DNA from: an uncultured Clostridia bacterium
GTDB taxonomy: Bacteria > Bacillota > Clostridia > TANB77 > CAG-508
Reading direction: 5' to 3'
NCBI GenBank assembly: GCA_948664205.1
Contig: CAPNDH010000007.1
Location: forward strand, 1 to 35,461
Length of the DNA: 35,461 nt
The position numbers and the translations under genes are program-made. Of the stretch, positions 8,098 to 17,324 are shown piece by piece; the first letter of the stretch is position 1; every line of letters begins with the position of its first letter. The notes beneath the pieces were generated by a model. The model was not told where the DNA came from, searched no databases, and saw only the letters and a program-made list of their open reading frames with translations.

Positions 8098-10338
8098 ATG
8101 TTAAAATTAAAAGATGTATCAAAGTTTTATTATAACAAAGGCCTTATAGCAACAGGTTTTACTAAAATAAACCTAGAACTAAAAATGGGAGAATTTGTTG
8201 TAATTACTGGTGAATCAGGTAGTGGAAAAAGTACGCTTTTAAATGTTCTTTCTGGTTTAGATAGTTATGAAGAAGGAGAAATGTATATAAATGGCGAGGA
8301 AACAAGCCACTATACAGAAAAGGATTTTGAAGATTATAGAAGAAAATACATAGCAAATATATTTCAAAGTTTTAACTTAGTAAATAGTTATACAGTATAC
8401 CAAAATGTTGAACTTGTAATGTTACTAAATGGATATAAGAAAAAGCAAGTAAAACAAAAAGTATTAGATATGATTGAAAAGGTAGGACTTACAGAATTCA
8501 AAAACACAAAAGTATCAAAACTTTCAGGTGGTCAAAAACAAAGAGTAGCAATTGCAAGAGCAATGATAAAAGAAACACCAATAATAGTAGCAGACGAGCC
8601 AACAGGAAACTTAGACTCAGCTTCTAGTAAAGATGTAATAGAGCTTCTTAAAAAAGTTGCAAAAGATAGGCTAGTAATAGTAGTAACTCATAATATAGAG
8701 CAAGTAGAAGAATATGCAACAAGAATTATAAAAATGCATGATGGAAGAATAATAGAAAATAAGGAAATTAAAAAAGTAGAAATTCCAGAAAAAGTAGAAG
8801 AAAGCAAGTATACAAAAATAACTATTGCAAACAAATATAGGTTAGGAATAAGAAATACATTTAATATAGTACCTAAGTTTTTACTATTATTTGCAGTATT
8901 TTTATTTATAACAGTAGCACTACTTAGTGAATATGCAAGTTTTAGGCAAACAGAGTATGAAGCAAATAAAGCAGGATATAATGTATATTTTAGAGATTTA
9001 TCGGAAGAAAGAATTATAATAAAAAAGAAAGATAAAACAGCATTTACTAATGATGATTATGACAAAATTAAGAAATTAGAAACAGTCAATTATGTAGTAG
9101 AAGATGATATAACATTAGATAGTGGTATTAGTATTTTTAATGATGAAATGGGAATTTATTTATATGGAGATGTAAAAGAAGCAACATCTTATAATGGAAA
9201 TTTAACAGCAGGCAGAATGCCAGAAAATGAAAAGGAAATAGCAGTTAAAATTCCTAGTGATTACTATTATGTAAGAAATGGAGTAGAAGAAGTATTAGAT
9301 AAAAAGTTTAAAATTCAAAACCAAAATGCAGCTTATAATGGAGAAGAAAGAGAAATTACAGTAGTAGGAATAGAACTTTATGAAGAAAGTGAAATATTTA
9401 GCTATGGTAGAAACACAAAACTTTATGTAACTAGCCAATATTTAGACGAATATAGGAAAGAGCTTAACCAATATTATAGTAAAATAAAAAGTCTATTTGC
9501 AGGTAAATATTATGAATCATATCCAGGAAACCCATATTTTAGAATAATGCCAAGTGATAAAGTAGCATCTGGAACTGCAGTAGTTAGTGATGAAGCAAAT
9601 TATTTATTTTCAGATTATAGAGCAAGAAATAAAGACTTAAAAATAGAAATAGAAAACATCTATTATAAAGAAGAACTAAATTTAAAAGTAGCGAATACAT
9701 ATACAAAAAATTCATTTACAAGGTTAACAGGATATAAAAAATATGATGAGAATAAAGGAGGAGTATTTGTAAATAAAGAAGACTATACAAGTTTATTTAA
9801 CAAACCTTCATATCAATCATCTGTATTTGTAAAAGATGAAAAAGACTTAGAACAAACTGTACTAAAATTAGAAGAACTAGGAATATCAGCAAGACCAGTA
9901 AGAGAATTTAAAGTAAATGAAGGAAAAGAAATACTTCAAATAATAAAAATATTTAAGCTAGTAGTAACAGTTGTATTAATATTAGCACTATTCTTTATAT
10001 CATACTTCATTATAAGAATAATACTAAAATCAAGAAATGTATATTTTACAACCTTAAGAATGCTAGGTGCTACAAATAAAAATGTAAAAAGAATATTAGA
10101 TATAGAGTTATTTATAAATTCAAGTATAGCATACTTTGGTTTTATGATATTTATACTTTTAAACAAACTAGAAATTTTAAATATAGAATTTATAAAAACA
10201 TTATTAAAATTCTTAAGTTTAAGAGAATATATCCTTATGTATATAATTCTAATTATAATGTCATGGCTAATATCAAGAAGATTTTCAAAACGAATATTTA
10301 AAAAATCAGCAATAAAAACATATAACGAGGAGGTATAA
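8098..10338 (+). CDS. ABC transporter, ATPase fused to FtsX-like permease
   Basis: 746 residues. The N-terminal ATPase has Walker A GESGSGKST (38-46), signature LSGGQ (142-146) and Walker B IIVADEPTGNLD (D166, E167), the type of MacB/LolD ATPases. One membrane segment follows near residues 258-280, then a long extracytoplasmic domain of about 350 residues, then three C-terminal membrane segments. This is the MacB/BceB (type VII) layout, which transmits ATP hydrolysis to an external domain rather than moving substrate through the membrane. Roles in the family include peptide resistance and export. AAAGGGGA is the ribosome binding site; TATAAT lies at 8065-8070. Its partner starts 2 bases after the stop. 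Confidence 0.88.
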   Translation: MLKLKDVSKFYYNKGLIATGFTKINLELKMGEFVVITGESGSGKSTLLNVLSGLDSYEEGEMYINGEETSHYTEKDFEDYRRKYIANIFQSFNLVNSYTVYQNVELVMLLNGYKKKQVKQKVLDMIEKVGLTEFKNTKVSKLSGGQKQRVAIARAMIKETPIIVADEPTGNLDSASSKDVIELLKKVAKDRLVIVVTHNIEQVEEYATRIIKMHDGRIIENKEIKKVEIPEKVEESKYTKITIANKYRLGIRNTFNIVPKFLLLFAVFLFITVALLSEYASFRQTEYEANKAGYNVYFRDLSEERIIIKKKDKTAFTNDDYDKIKKLETVNYVVEDDITLDSGISIFNDEMGIYLYGDVKEATSYNGNLTAGRMPENEKEIAVKIPSDYYYVRNGVEEVLDKKFKIQNQNAAYNGEEREITVVGIELYEESEIFSYGRNTKLYVTSQYLDEYRKELNQYYSKIKSLFAGKYYESYPGNPYFRIMPSDKVASGTAVVSDEANYLFSDYRARNKDLKIEIENIYYKEELNLKVANTYTKNSFTRLTGYKKYDENKGGVFVNKEDYTSLFNKPSYQSSVFVKDEKDLEQTVLKLEELGISARPVREFKVNEGKEILQIIKIFKLVVTVVLILALFFISYFIIRIILKSRNVYFTTLRMLGATNKNVKRILDIELFINSSIAYFGFMIFILLNKLEILNIEFIKTLLKFLSLREYILMYIILIIMSWLISRRFSKRIFKKSAIKTYNEEV

Positions 10339-10340
10339 AT

Positions 10341-12797
10341 ATGATAAAAATAGAAAAAGTAAATAAATATTTTAATAAGCACAAGAAAAATCAAATACAT
10401 GTCATAAATAATACCTCACTTGAATTTGGCGAAAATGGATTAGTAGCATTATTAGGGCATTCAGGAAGCGGTAAAACAACATTACTAAATGCCATAGGTG
10501 GGCTAGATAAAGTTAATAAGGGTAAAATATATATAAATGGACAAAAAATAACAAAAAGAACTAGCCACAAAATAGATAAAATAAGAAACTTAAACATAGG
10601 CTACATATTCCAAGATTACAAACTAATAGATAATATGACAGTATTTGAAAATGTTGCAATGGTACTAAGAATGCTAGGAATAAAAGATAAAAAAGAAATA
10701 AAAGCAAGAGTAGAATATGTATTAAATTGTGTTAATATGTATCGATATCGAAACAGACTAGCAAGTATGCTATCAGGTGGGGAAAGGCAAAGAGTAGGAA
10801 TAGCAAGAGCAATTGTAAAAAATCCTAATATAGTAATAGCAGATGAGCCAACAGGAAACTTAGATAGTCAAAATTCATTAGAAATAATGAATATAATAAA
10901 AGCAATATCAAAAGATAGGCTAGTAATACTTGTAACACATGAAGTAGACTTAGCAAAATTCTATGCTTCAAGAATTATAGAAATAACAGATGGAAAAGTT
11001 ATAAAGGATTATGAAAATACTGACGTTAAAGATTTAGATTATAGAATAGACAACAAAATTTATTTAAAAGATTTTGGAAAAACTGAGAATATAAATAAAG
11101 ACAATATAAACCTAAAAATATATGGAGAGCAAGAAGATAACTTAAATTTACAAATAGTAATAAAAAATGGAAACATATATATAAAATCAGAAGATAAAAA
11201 AGTAGAAGTAATAGATGAAACTTCAAGTTTAGAACTTGTAGACGACCATTATAAAAAAATAGATAAAACTATATATCAAGAATATAATTATGACATAAGC
11301 AAAGTAATAAAAAAAGATATTAAGCCTAAATACAGTGGGGTATATAGTCTTCTAAAATCTACAATAAATGGCTTCAAAAAAATACTAAACTATTCAATAC
11401 TAAAAAAACTTTTATTAATAGGTTTCTTTGTATCAGCAATGTTTATTGTATATGCAATTAGTAATATGGCTGGAACATTAAAAGTAGAAGATAAAGACTT
11501 TATAAGTAGAAACAAAAATTATTTAGAAGTAAAACTTCCAAATTTAAAAGTAGAAGAATACTTAAAATATGAACAAGACGAAAATATAAATTATATAATG
11601 CCAGGAGATAGTAATGTATCATTTGAAATAAAAAATGAAGACTATTACCAAACAAGTAAAATGAATGCAGAACTTTCAGGTTCACTTTCAAGTATTAACA
11701 TGCTTACAAATGAAGATATAATACAAGGAAGAATGCCAGAAAATGAATACGAAATAGTAATAGATAATATGATAATAGATAAAATTACAAACTCAGCTAC
11801 TACTTTGGTAGCACATGCAGGAATAAAAAGCGGATCAGAACTCTTAGAAAAAGAAGTAACAATTACGAATATGAAACCATTTAAAATAGTAGGTGTTACG
11901 AATAAAAATAGCCCATCTATATATGCATATGAAAGTAATTTTATAAACATACTTTCAAACTCTAAAGGTTCGGGAAACAGTATGGGAATAATGGTTGAAA
12001 CACAAACTAACGAAAATGAGCCAGAAACAAATATAATAAATTACAAATTAAAAAAAGATGAAATAACATTAAAAAAAGGAAGACTTCCAGAAAATGATTA
12101 TGAAACAATAGTAAATATAAGTAACCAATATAACATGAAACTAAATAAAAAAATTAAAACAAAAGTAAATGAAGTAGAACTTACAGTAGTAGGTTATTAT
12201 GATAGTACCACAGACTTAAATGCATATTTAGTAAATGAAAACACAGCAAAATATAAACTAATAAGCCAAAGTCAAAACTTAGTAATATATGCAAAAGATA
12301 TTACAAAGGTAGCTGAGAAATTAGACAAAGACTATAATTTATATGTAGAAAATACATATGAAAATGATAGAGAAAACTACTTAAAACAGCAAAGTTCTTC
12401 AAGAAAAAGCAGTATAATATTTGCAAGTATAATACTAGCAATATCACTTGTAGAAATATTCCTAATGATGAGGTCATCATTCCTTTCAAGAATAAAGGAA
12501 GTAGGAATATTGAGGGCAATAGGAGTTAAGAAAAGCGACATTTACAAAATGTTTGTAGGAGAAATATTAGCAATAACTAGTACAGCAAGCTTGCTAGGAA
12601 TACTATTTATGAGCTACATATTAAGCTGTATAACACAAATAAAATACTTAGGAGGTATGTTTGTAATAAACTTTTGGGTAATATTATTAAGTATAATACT
12701 AGTATATGCTTTCAATATAATAGTAGGTTTACTTCCACTATTTGGAGTACTAAGAAAAACACCAGCAACAATACTTGCAAGACATGACTTAGAATAA
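10341..12797 (+). CDS. ABC transporter, ATPase fused to FtsX permease (partner)
   Basis: 818 residues with Walker A GHSGSGKTT (39-47), LSGGERQR and Walker B IVIADEPTGNLD. A charged linker, one membrane segment near 345-370, a large outside domain and three C-terminal membrane helices follow. The FtsX hallmark VGILRAIGVKKSDIYKMF lies after the second of the four helices. The ribosome binding site GAGGAGG overlaps the end of the preceding gene and the start is 2 bases after its stop, so the two are translated together and probably form a heterodimer. No two-component regulator is next to them, unlike typical BceAB operons, so the trigger is unknown. Confidence 0.88.
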   Translation: MIKIEKVNKYFNKHKKNQIHVINNTSLEFGENGLVALLGHSGSGKTTLLNAIGGLDKVNKGKIYINGQKITKRTSHKIDKIRNLNIGYIFQDYKLIDNMTVFENVAMVLRMLGIKDKKEIKARVEYVLNCVNMYRYRNRLASMLSGGERQRVGIARAIVKNPNIVIADEPTGNLDSQNSLEIMNIIKAISKDRLVILVTHEVDLAKFYASRIIEITDGKVIKDYENTDVKDLDYRIDNKIYLKDFGKTENINKDNINLKIYGEQEDNLNLQIVIKNGNIYIKSEDKKVEVIDETSSLELVDDHYKKIDKTIYQEYNYDISKVIKKDIKPKYSGVYSLLKSTINGFKKILNYSILKKLLLIGFFVSAMFIVYAISNMAGTLKVEDKDFISRNKNYLEVKLPNLKVEEYLKYEQDENINYIMPGDSNVSFEIKNEDYYQTSKMNAELSGSLSSINMLTNEDIIQGRMPENEYEIVIDNMIIDKITNSATTLVAHAGIKSGSELLEKEVTITNMKPFKIVGVTNKNSPSIYAYESNFINILSNSKGSGNSMGIMVETQTNENEPETNIINYKLKKDEITLKKGRLPENDYETIVNISNQYNMKLNKKIKTKVNEVELTVVGYYDSTTDLNAYLVNENTAKYKLISQSQNLVIYAKDITKVAEKLDKDYNLYVENTYENDRENYLKQQSSSRKSSIIFASIILAISLVEIFLMMRSSFLSRIKEVGILRAIGVKKSDIYKMFVGEILAITSTASLLGILFMSYILSCITQIKYLGGMFVINFWVILLSIILVYAFNIIVGLLPLFGVLRKTPATILARHDLE

Positions 12798-12806
12798 AAA
12801 ATTAAT

Positions 12807-12845
12807 AAAAATGTAAGGACCGCTATGAGTGGTCCTTACATTTTT
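12807..12845 (+). terminator. Terminator of the ABC operon
   Basis: AAAAATGTAAGGACC pairs perfectly with GGTCCTTACATTTTT; the stem extends further by wobble to an ATG loop. Confidence 0.9.
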
Positions 12846-12899
12846 ATGCAACCAATTAAACCTAAAATTATAAAGATTTAAAAATTCAGCAATAAATCC

Positions 12900-12928
12900 T
12901 TGCAAAATTATGTAAAATAATGTATAAT
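12900..12928 (+). promoter_or_regulatory. Sigma-A promoter of the lemA operon
   Basis: TTGCAA (12900-12905), a 17-base spacer and TATAAT (12923-12928). It leaves a 5' leader of about 145 bases in which I see no convincing structure or leader peptide. Confidence 0.6.
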
Positions 12929-13080
12929 ATAAAAGATAGATGGTATATAAACCAAATAAATAATTTTAGGAGGGATTTATAAAAACTTAATATGTGTGTC
13001 ATTTAATAGTAAAGTAAAGAGTAATAAAAAACTGAATATGGAACATACTAACAATATTTTCTAATGGAAGGAGATTAACT

Positions 13081-13677
13081 ATGAACGACATTATGAACAA
13101 AATTGGCAAGGACATTTTTAGCAAGATCAACAAAGGCACATTAATTATTGCAGGAGCAATTGTAGCTGTTATCATTATGATAATTGTAGGTATATCTTCA
13201 GTACATTCCAATGCTATTAATTATTATGAGAAAGTAACAGAGGCACAATCAGCAATTAAAGTTGAGGAAAAACGGAGAGCAGATTTAATTCCTAATCTCG
13301 TAGATTGTGTTAAGGATTATAATAGGCATGAGTACGAAACGCTTTTAGCTGTTATCGATGCTCGAAGCCAGCAATCTGGAGAAATTACAGATGAATTAGC
13401 ACAGGAAATAAAAAACGAGTTGAGAGTTGTTGTAGAAGCATATCCTGAGCTCAAAAGCCAAACTAATTATGATGAATTGATGAAAGAGCTTAGCACAACG
13501 GAAAATATGATTGCTGAAGTAAGGAAAAATTACAATAATGCAGTAACTCGATATAATGTATATACTCTTCATCCAATTCGTAAATTTTTCCTTTCAATTA
13601 CAGGATATGAAAGAGTTGAGTTTGAAAAACTTGATTATAATGTTTCAGAGGATGCACCTACAAACTTATTTAAATAG
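13081..13677 (+). CDS. lemA: LemA family membrane protein
   Basis: 198 residues: one membrane helix (about 19-42), then the LemA helical domain. The family's conserved stretch KRRADLIPNLVDCVKDY is present, followed by long helices and the C-terminal FFLSITGYERVEF segment. LemA proteins are single-pass membrane proteins with the helical bundle facing out; their role is not settled. AAGGAG sits before the ATG. Codon use is more balanced than in the neighbours (CTC, CGG, GAG, GAC are used), including an in-frame CGG for the first Arg of KRR. A membrane protein gene follows after 11 bases. Confidence 0.9.
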   Translation: MNDIMNKIGKDIFSKINKGTLIIAGAIVAVIIMIIVGISSVHSNAINYYEKVTEAQSAIKVEEKRRADLIPNLVDCVKDYNRHEYETLLAVIDARSQQSGEITDELAQEIKNELRVVVEAYPELKSQTNYDELMKELSTTENMIAEVRKNYNNAVTRYNVYTLHPIRKFFLSITGYERVEFEKLDYNVSEDAPTNLFK

Positions 13678-13688
13678 AGGGCTACAGT

Positions 13689-14414
13689 ATGGAGATAAAG
13701 AAAAGAGAAGTTATATTCAGTATAATAATTATTGCAGTAATGCTAATTATAGGATTTGGAATTAGCGAAAAAATACGGCAAAATATGCTTGAAAAATATC
13801 AAAGGTATGATTTAGCAGTAAAAATAGATAGCGAAGAACTATTTAGCTATGGAATGAGTACAAATGTTGGCGATGCTTTTGTATATGGAGATTTAAGAAC
13901 TATTGATCCAGTTACCTTTTCAGAGCTTGGAGAAGTATATTCATATGTGAAAAAGGAAGAACAAGAGTATCGTAAGCATTATAGAACAGTAACTAAAACA
14001 TATACAGATTCCAATGGAAAAACAAAAACAAAAACAGAGATAGAAGAATATTGGACATGGGATACAATGAGAACAGAAAAAAGAACAGCAACAAGAATTG
14101 CTTTTTTAAATGTTGAATTTGATTATGAAAAAATACCATTTCCAACAAGTCATCATTTAAAAACAATTAGCACAGGGTATCATAAAAGAAATGTCTATTA
14201 TGGTACAGATACAGATTTTCAGGGAACAATATTTACAATTCTTAAAGGAGATACTATTAATGCAACATCATTTTACAAAGATAAAACCATTTCAGAGACG
14301 ATAGAAAATTTGGAATCAGGAAGTGAACTTGTTCTTTTCTGGATATTCTGGATTATTCTTACAGCTGGAGTAGTTGTAGGATTCTATTATCTGGAAAACA
14401 ATTGGTTAGATTAA
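13689..14414 (+). CDS. Two-helix membrane protein cotranscribed with lemA
   Basis: 241 residues with membrane segments at about 8-26 and 213-235. The region between them is mostly soluble and beta-rich, with a Tyr/Thr/Lys-rich stretch (TKTYTDSNGKTKTKTEIEEYW). The layout resembles TMEM43/DUF1625-like proteins that sit next to LemA in other genomes, but I cannot show homology. It has an in-frame CGG read as Arg (IRQ, residues about 30-32). It probably forms an envelope unit with LemA. A terminator follows at 14425. Confidence 0.75.
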   Translation: MEIKKREVIFSIIIIAVMLIIGFGISEKIRQNMLEKYQRYDLAVKIDSEELFSYGMSTNVGDAFVYGDLRTIDPVTFSELGEVYSYVKKEEQEYRKHYRTVTKTYTDSNGKTKTKTEIEEYWTWDTMRTEKRTATRIAFLNVEFDYEKIPFPTSHHLKTISTGYHKRNVYYGTDTDFQGTIFTILKGDTINATSFYKDKTISETIENLESGSELVLFWIFWIILTAGVVVGFYYLENNWLD

Positions 14415-14424
14415 GCAATACTAT

Positions 14425-14460
14425 AAATAAGTCAAGTATGTTATACTTGGCTTATTTTTT
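14425..14460 (+). terminator. Terminator of the lemA operon
   Basis: AAATAAG and TCAAGTAT pair with ATACTTGG and CTTATTT around a GTT loop, followed by a T run. Confidence 0.8.
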
Positions 14461-14481
14461 GGAAAGTTTTTGAAAGAATTA

Positions 14482-14584
14482 GAAAGATTTGGGACGTGTC
14501 TAAAAATTTACAAACTTAAATAACTAAGAAATATTCAAAGTTGTTTAAATATTTGTAAATTTTTAGACACGTCCCAAATCTTTC
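14482..14584. repeat. Complete GGGACGTGTC hairpin element (MITE-like)
   Basis: Two perfect 33-base inverted arms (14482-14514 and 14552-14584) flank a 37-base centre that is itself partly self-complementary. The arms contain GGGACGTGTC and end in GAAAGATTT. The whole 103-base unit would fold into one long hairpin. A half copy is at 2911 and a diverged relative may lie at 25167-25269. No transposase is nearby. Confidence 0.75.
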
Positions 14585-14592
14585 CATGTCCC

Positions 14593-14620
14593 TTGACTAA
14601 CTTGAATTTAATGATATAAT
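14593..14620 (+). promoter_or_regulatory. Promoter of the ibrA-ibrB cluster
   Basis: TTGACT (14593-14598), a 16-base spacer and TATAAT (14615-14620) with an extended -10 TG. Confidence 0.65.
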
Positions 14621-14655
14621 TTTAAGTATAAATTAATTAATAAGGAAAAAAATAA

Positions 14656-15982
14656 ATGTCAAAGAAATATTTAGAAAAAGATGTACTACAAGCTGCTTTT
14701 GAAAGACTAGAAATTATATTTGATGAATTTGAAAACATTTATATAAGTGTTAGTGGTGGAAAAGATAGTTCGGTTATGGTTCAACTTGCAAATATTGTAG
14801 CAAAAAAGAAAAATAAAAAGTTTGACGTATTATATATAGATTTTGAAGCACAGTATACACATACAATTGAACATATTCAAAAATTAAAAGGGCTATCGCA
14901 TATACGAGACTTTTACCATGTTGCACTTCCAATGGCTTTAAGAAATGCAGTTTCAATACTTCAACCAAAGTGGATATGTTGGGAAGAAGAAAGTAAAGAT
15001 TTATGGGTAAGAGATATGCCAGAAGATTCTATTAATATAAAAAATTGCCCATTTGATTGGTTTAAAAAAGGAGAAGAATTTGAAGACTTTATTTTAGAAT
15101 TTGCAGATTGGTACCAAAAAAAGTATAAAACAAAAGTTGCATGTGGAGTAGGAATTAGAACAGATGAAAGTTTAAATAGGTTTAGAACAATAGCTTTTCA
15201 AGACCATAAAATAAAATATAAAGACTACAATTGGACAACAAAAATAAAATTTAATGAAAGACATATAGAAGTATATAATTTCTATCCAATATATGATTGG
15301 AGAACAGAAGATATATGGGGAGCAGTAAGTAAGCTAAATTTAGAATTTAACTATATATATGAGCTAATGTATAAAAATGGACTAAGTATATATGAACAAC
15401 GATTATGCCAGCCATATGGAGATGACCAAAAAAATGGACTAAATCAATTTAAAGCATTAGAATATGATACTTGGGGAAAAGTTTTAAATAGAGTAAATCG
15501 GAGTTAACTTTGGTAATATATATTGTAAAACAACGGCATTAGGAAATATAAAATCATCTAAACCAGACTTTATGACTTGGCAAGAATATGCAGTATTTTT
15601 ACTAGAAAGTATAGGAATTTATAATAGAGATTTAATGCTCCATTATTATAAAAAAATAAAGAAATTTATGATATGGTATAAAAATAAATATGGAGTAGAA
15701 ATAGAAAATATTCCAGAAGTAGCAGACAAAAAGTTAGAAAACCAGAAAAAAGCTATTTCATGGAGAAGAATCGCAAGAGCAATAGAAAAGAATGACTTTT
15801 ATTTGAAAAAGTTATCATTTGCACAAACAAAAACAGATGATAAAGAACTAGAAAGGTTAATTCATAAATGGGACAACTTGCTAAATAGAAATACAAAAAC
15901 AGATGATAAAAATTTAATAAAAATAATAGAAGAAAATGATAAAGTAGAAAGAGGGAATAATAATGATAGTAAAGATGAATAA
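14656..15982 (+). CDS. ibrA: IbrA-like PP-loop (PAPS reductase family) protein, +1 shift at CGGA
   Basis: The PP-loop ATP pyrophosphatase motif SGGKDS is at residues 33-38, in a PAPS-reductase-like domain with the DUF3440 C-terminal region. The zero frame stops at 15507 after 283 residues, two codons past a CGG. Without the C at 15499 the reading continues as NGVNFGNIYCKTTALGN, then MTWQEYAVFLLESIG, to a stop at 15982. That gives about 441 residues, the normal range for IbrA/DUF3440 proteins. Glycine is expected at the site (Asn281, then Gly282). E. coli IbrA and IbrB act together as regulators of eib genes; a nucleic-acid modification role is possible but unproven. The downstream partners (GNAT-like and ParB-like) support the call. 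Confidence 0.82.
15499..15502 (+). other. +1 frameshift site CGGA (Gly expected) in ibrA
   Basis: The sequence reads GTA AAT C GGA GTT AAC. The zero frame gives Arg-Ser-stop at once; dropping the C joins the PP-loop domain to its conserved C-terminal half. Confidence 0.75.
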
Positions 15983-16316
15983 TAAAGATGAAAACTTTTA
16001 TAAATATATGGGAAAGATATTTGGCTCAAGGCTAATACAAAATCAAACTAATGACAGAATATATGATGATAATAATAAACTATGGTATATATCATTAGAA
16101 GAAGATATAGTAGTAGCATTTGTTTCAGTAAGTAATGATATAATTAAAAATGTATATGGTACAAAAGAAGAGGCTTTAAAAGAAATTTTAAAAGAAGTAA
16201 AAAAAGATAATAAAATTAAAGATAGCACAGTTACAACATTATATGAAGAATTATATAAAGAAGCGGGGTACAAAGTTGTAAAAGATGTATATAAAAATTT
16301 TGTTGTTATATCATAG
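15963..16316 (+). CDS. Small GNAT-like protein of the ibrAB cluster
   Basis: 117 residues. The start overlaps the last 20 bases of ibrA, and GAGGG precedes it. The alternating strand-helix pattern (KLWYISLEEDIVVAFVSV, then ALKEILKEVKKD, then LYKEAGYKVVK and NFVVIS) looks like a reduced GNAT acetyltransferase fold. The acetyl-CoA loop is not obvious, so activity is uncertain. Translational overlap and its place between ibrA and ibrB imply a shared function. I recognise the fold only by pattern. Confidence 0.7.
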   Translation: MIVKMNNKDENFYKYMGKIFGSRLIQNQTNDRIYDDNNKLWYISLEEDIVVAFVSVSNDIIKNVYGTKEEALKEILKEVKKDNKIKDSTVTTLYEELYKEAGYKVVKDVYKNFVVIS

Positions 16317-16333
16317 AATAACATATTTTTGTT

Positions 16334-16424
16334 GTAGGGGTCGCTACAAAAAAATAGTGAATAATGAATAGTGAATAGTGAATGGTGAAAAATTGATTGT
16401 AGGGGCGGCTATCTGACGTCCGCA
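16334..16424. repeat. GTAGGGG-type hairpins and GAATAGTGAA repeats
   Basis: A small hairpin with TTGTAG and CTACAA (16333-16349), then short tandem units of AATAGTGAATAATG type (16355-16388), then a second GTAGGGGC unit at 16399-16424. The cluster separates the GNAT-like gene from ibrB. Confidence 0.55.
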
Positions 16425-16485
16425 CTTCGAAGAAATTACCGAAGATTTCCAACCTCAAACTTCCATAAAGAAAGGAACCTAAAAA

Positions 16486-17019
16486 ATGAAAGAAATAGAA
16501 ATGCCAGTATTAAATGTTAAAATGGTCGATATAGACAAAGTCGTAGCAAATGATTATAATCCAAACAAGGTAGCTCCACCAGAAATGCAATTATTAAAGC
16601 ATTCAATAGAGGAAGATGGTTATACTCAGCCAATAGTAACTTACTATGACAAACAAAATGACAAATATATAGTAATAGATGGTTTTCATAGATACCGTTG
16701 TGCAAAAGAATTCTTTCATTTAAAGCAAATACCAGTAGTAACAATAGAAAAAGATTTAGAAAATCGTATGGCAAGTACAATAAGGCATAATAGAGCAAGA
16801 GGAACACATCAAATTGTTGATATGTCACATATAGTATTAGATTTAACAAATATGGGATGGACAGAAGAACAAATTTCAAAACATTTAGGAATGGAACTTG
16901 ACGAAATTATTAGGTTAAAGCAAATAACAGGTTTAAAAGATATGTTCGCAAATCATGTATTTAGCAAATCTTGGGAAGAATTTGATATAAAAGTTAAAGA
17001 AGAAACTAATAATGTATGA
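16486..17019 (+). CDS. ibrB: IbrB-like ParB/Srx-fold protein
   Basis: 177 residues with the ParB N-terminal (sulfiredoxin-like) fold: NPNKVAPPEMQLLKHSIEEDGYTQPI, then the GFHRYRCAKEF box with its His-Arg pair, then TIRHNRARGTH. This box binds nucleotide in ParB (as CTP) and in sulfiredoxin. A C-terminal helix-turn-helix-like part (TEEQISKHLGMELDEIIRLKQI) could bind DNA. Together with the PP-loop protein upstream this is the IbrA/IbrB pair, found in prophage and genomic-island contexts elsewhere. AAAGGAA precedes the ATG. Confidence 0.82.
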   Translation: MKEIEMPVLNVKMVDIDKVVANDYNPNKVAPPEMQLLKHSIEEDGYTQPIVTYYDKQNDKYIVIDGFHRYRCAKEFFHLKQIPVVTIEKDLENRMASTIRHNRARGTHQIVDMSHIVLDLTNMGWTEEQISKHLGMELDEIIRLKQITGLKDMFANHVFSKSWEEFDIKVKEETNNV

Positions 17020-17069
17020 AAAAAAAGAGCATACTATAATCAAAAGAATAGAAAGGTAGATGATATAGT

Positions 17070-17234
17070 ATGGAACAAAACCAAACAATTAATTGCACTG
17101 TTACCTCGTGCAAATACAATGACAGACAAGAACAACAATGTGGGTTAAAACAAATAATAGTAACACCAGTAGAAAATTGCGATACAAAGCAACCAGATGA
17201 ATCTATGTGTAGTAGTTATAGAAACAGAAATTAG
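17070..17234 (+). CDS. DUF1540 cysteine-rich small protein
   Basis: 54 residues, missed by length filters. The pattern INCTVTSCKYND, then CGL, then I-VTP, then C, then MCSSY gives five regularly spaced cysteines, the DUF1540 layout common in Clostridia and Bacilli and probably metal-binding. TATAAT at 17035-17040 and a weak AAAGG precede it. Function unknown. Confidence 0.75.
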   Translation: MEQNQTINCTVTSCKYNDRQEQQCGLKQIIVTPVENCDTKQPDESMCSSYRNRN

Positions 17235-17254
17235 ATAAAATTATGTAAAAAAGG

Positions 17255-17283
17255 TAGACATATTATAAAAAACACAGTATAAT
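17255..17283 (+). promoter_or_regulatory. Promoter for the small gene at 17325
   Basis: TAGACA (17255-17260), a 17-base spacer and TATAAT (17278-17283). Confidence 0.5.
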
Positions 17284-17324
17284 AATTATGCAACTAATAA
17301 CTTGTTTATATCTGGAGGACTTAT

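Noticed and set aside
12992..13006. Four-residue leader peptide upstream of lemA
   Set aside because: The AGGAGGG upstream is about 20 bases from the ATG, too far to direct initiation, and there is no attenuator structure.
15572..15982. Separate 136-residue gene starting MTWQEYAVFLLESIG
   Set aside because: It is the C-terminal half of the IbrA-like protein in the next frame; upstream codons in the same frame continue the family sequence without a start signal.
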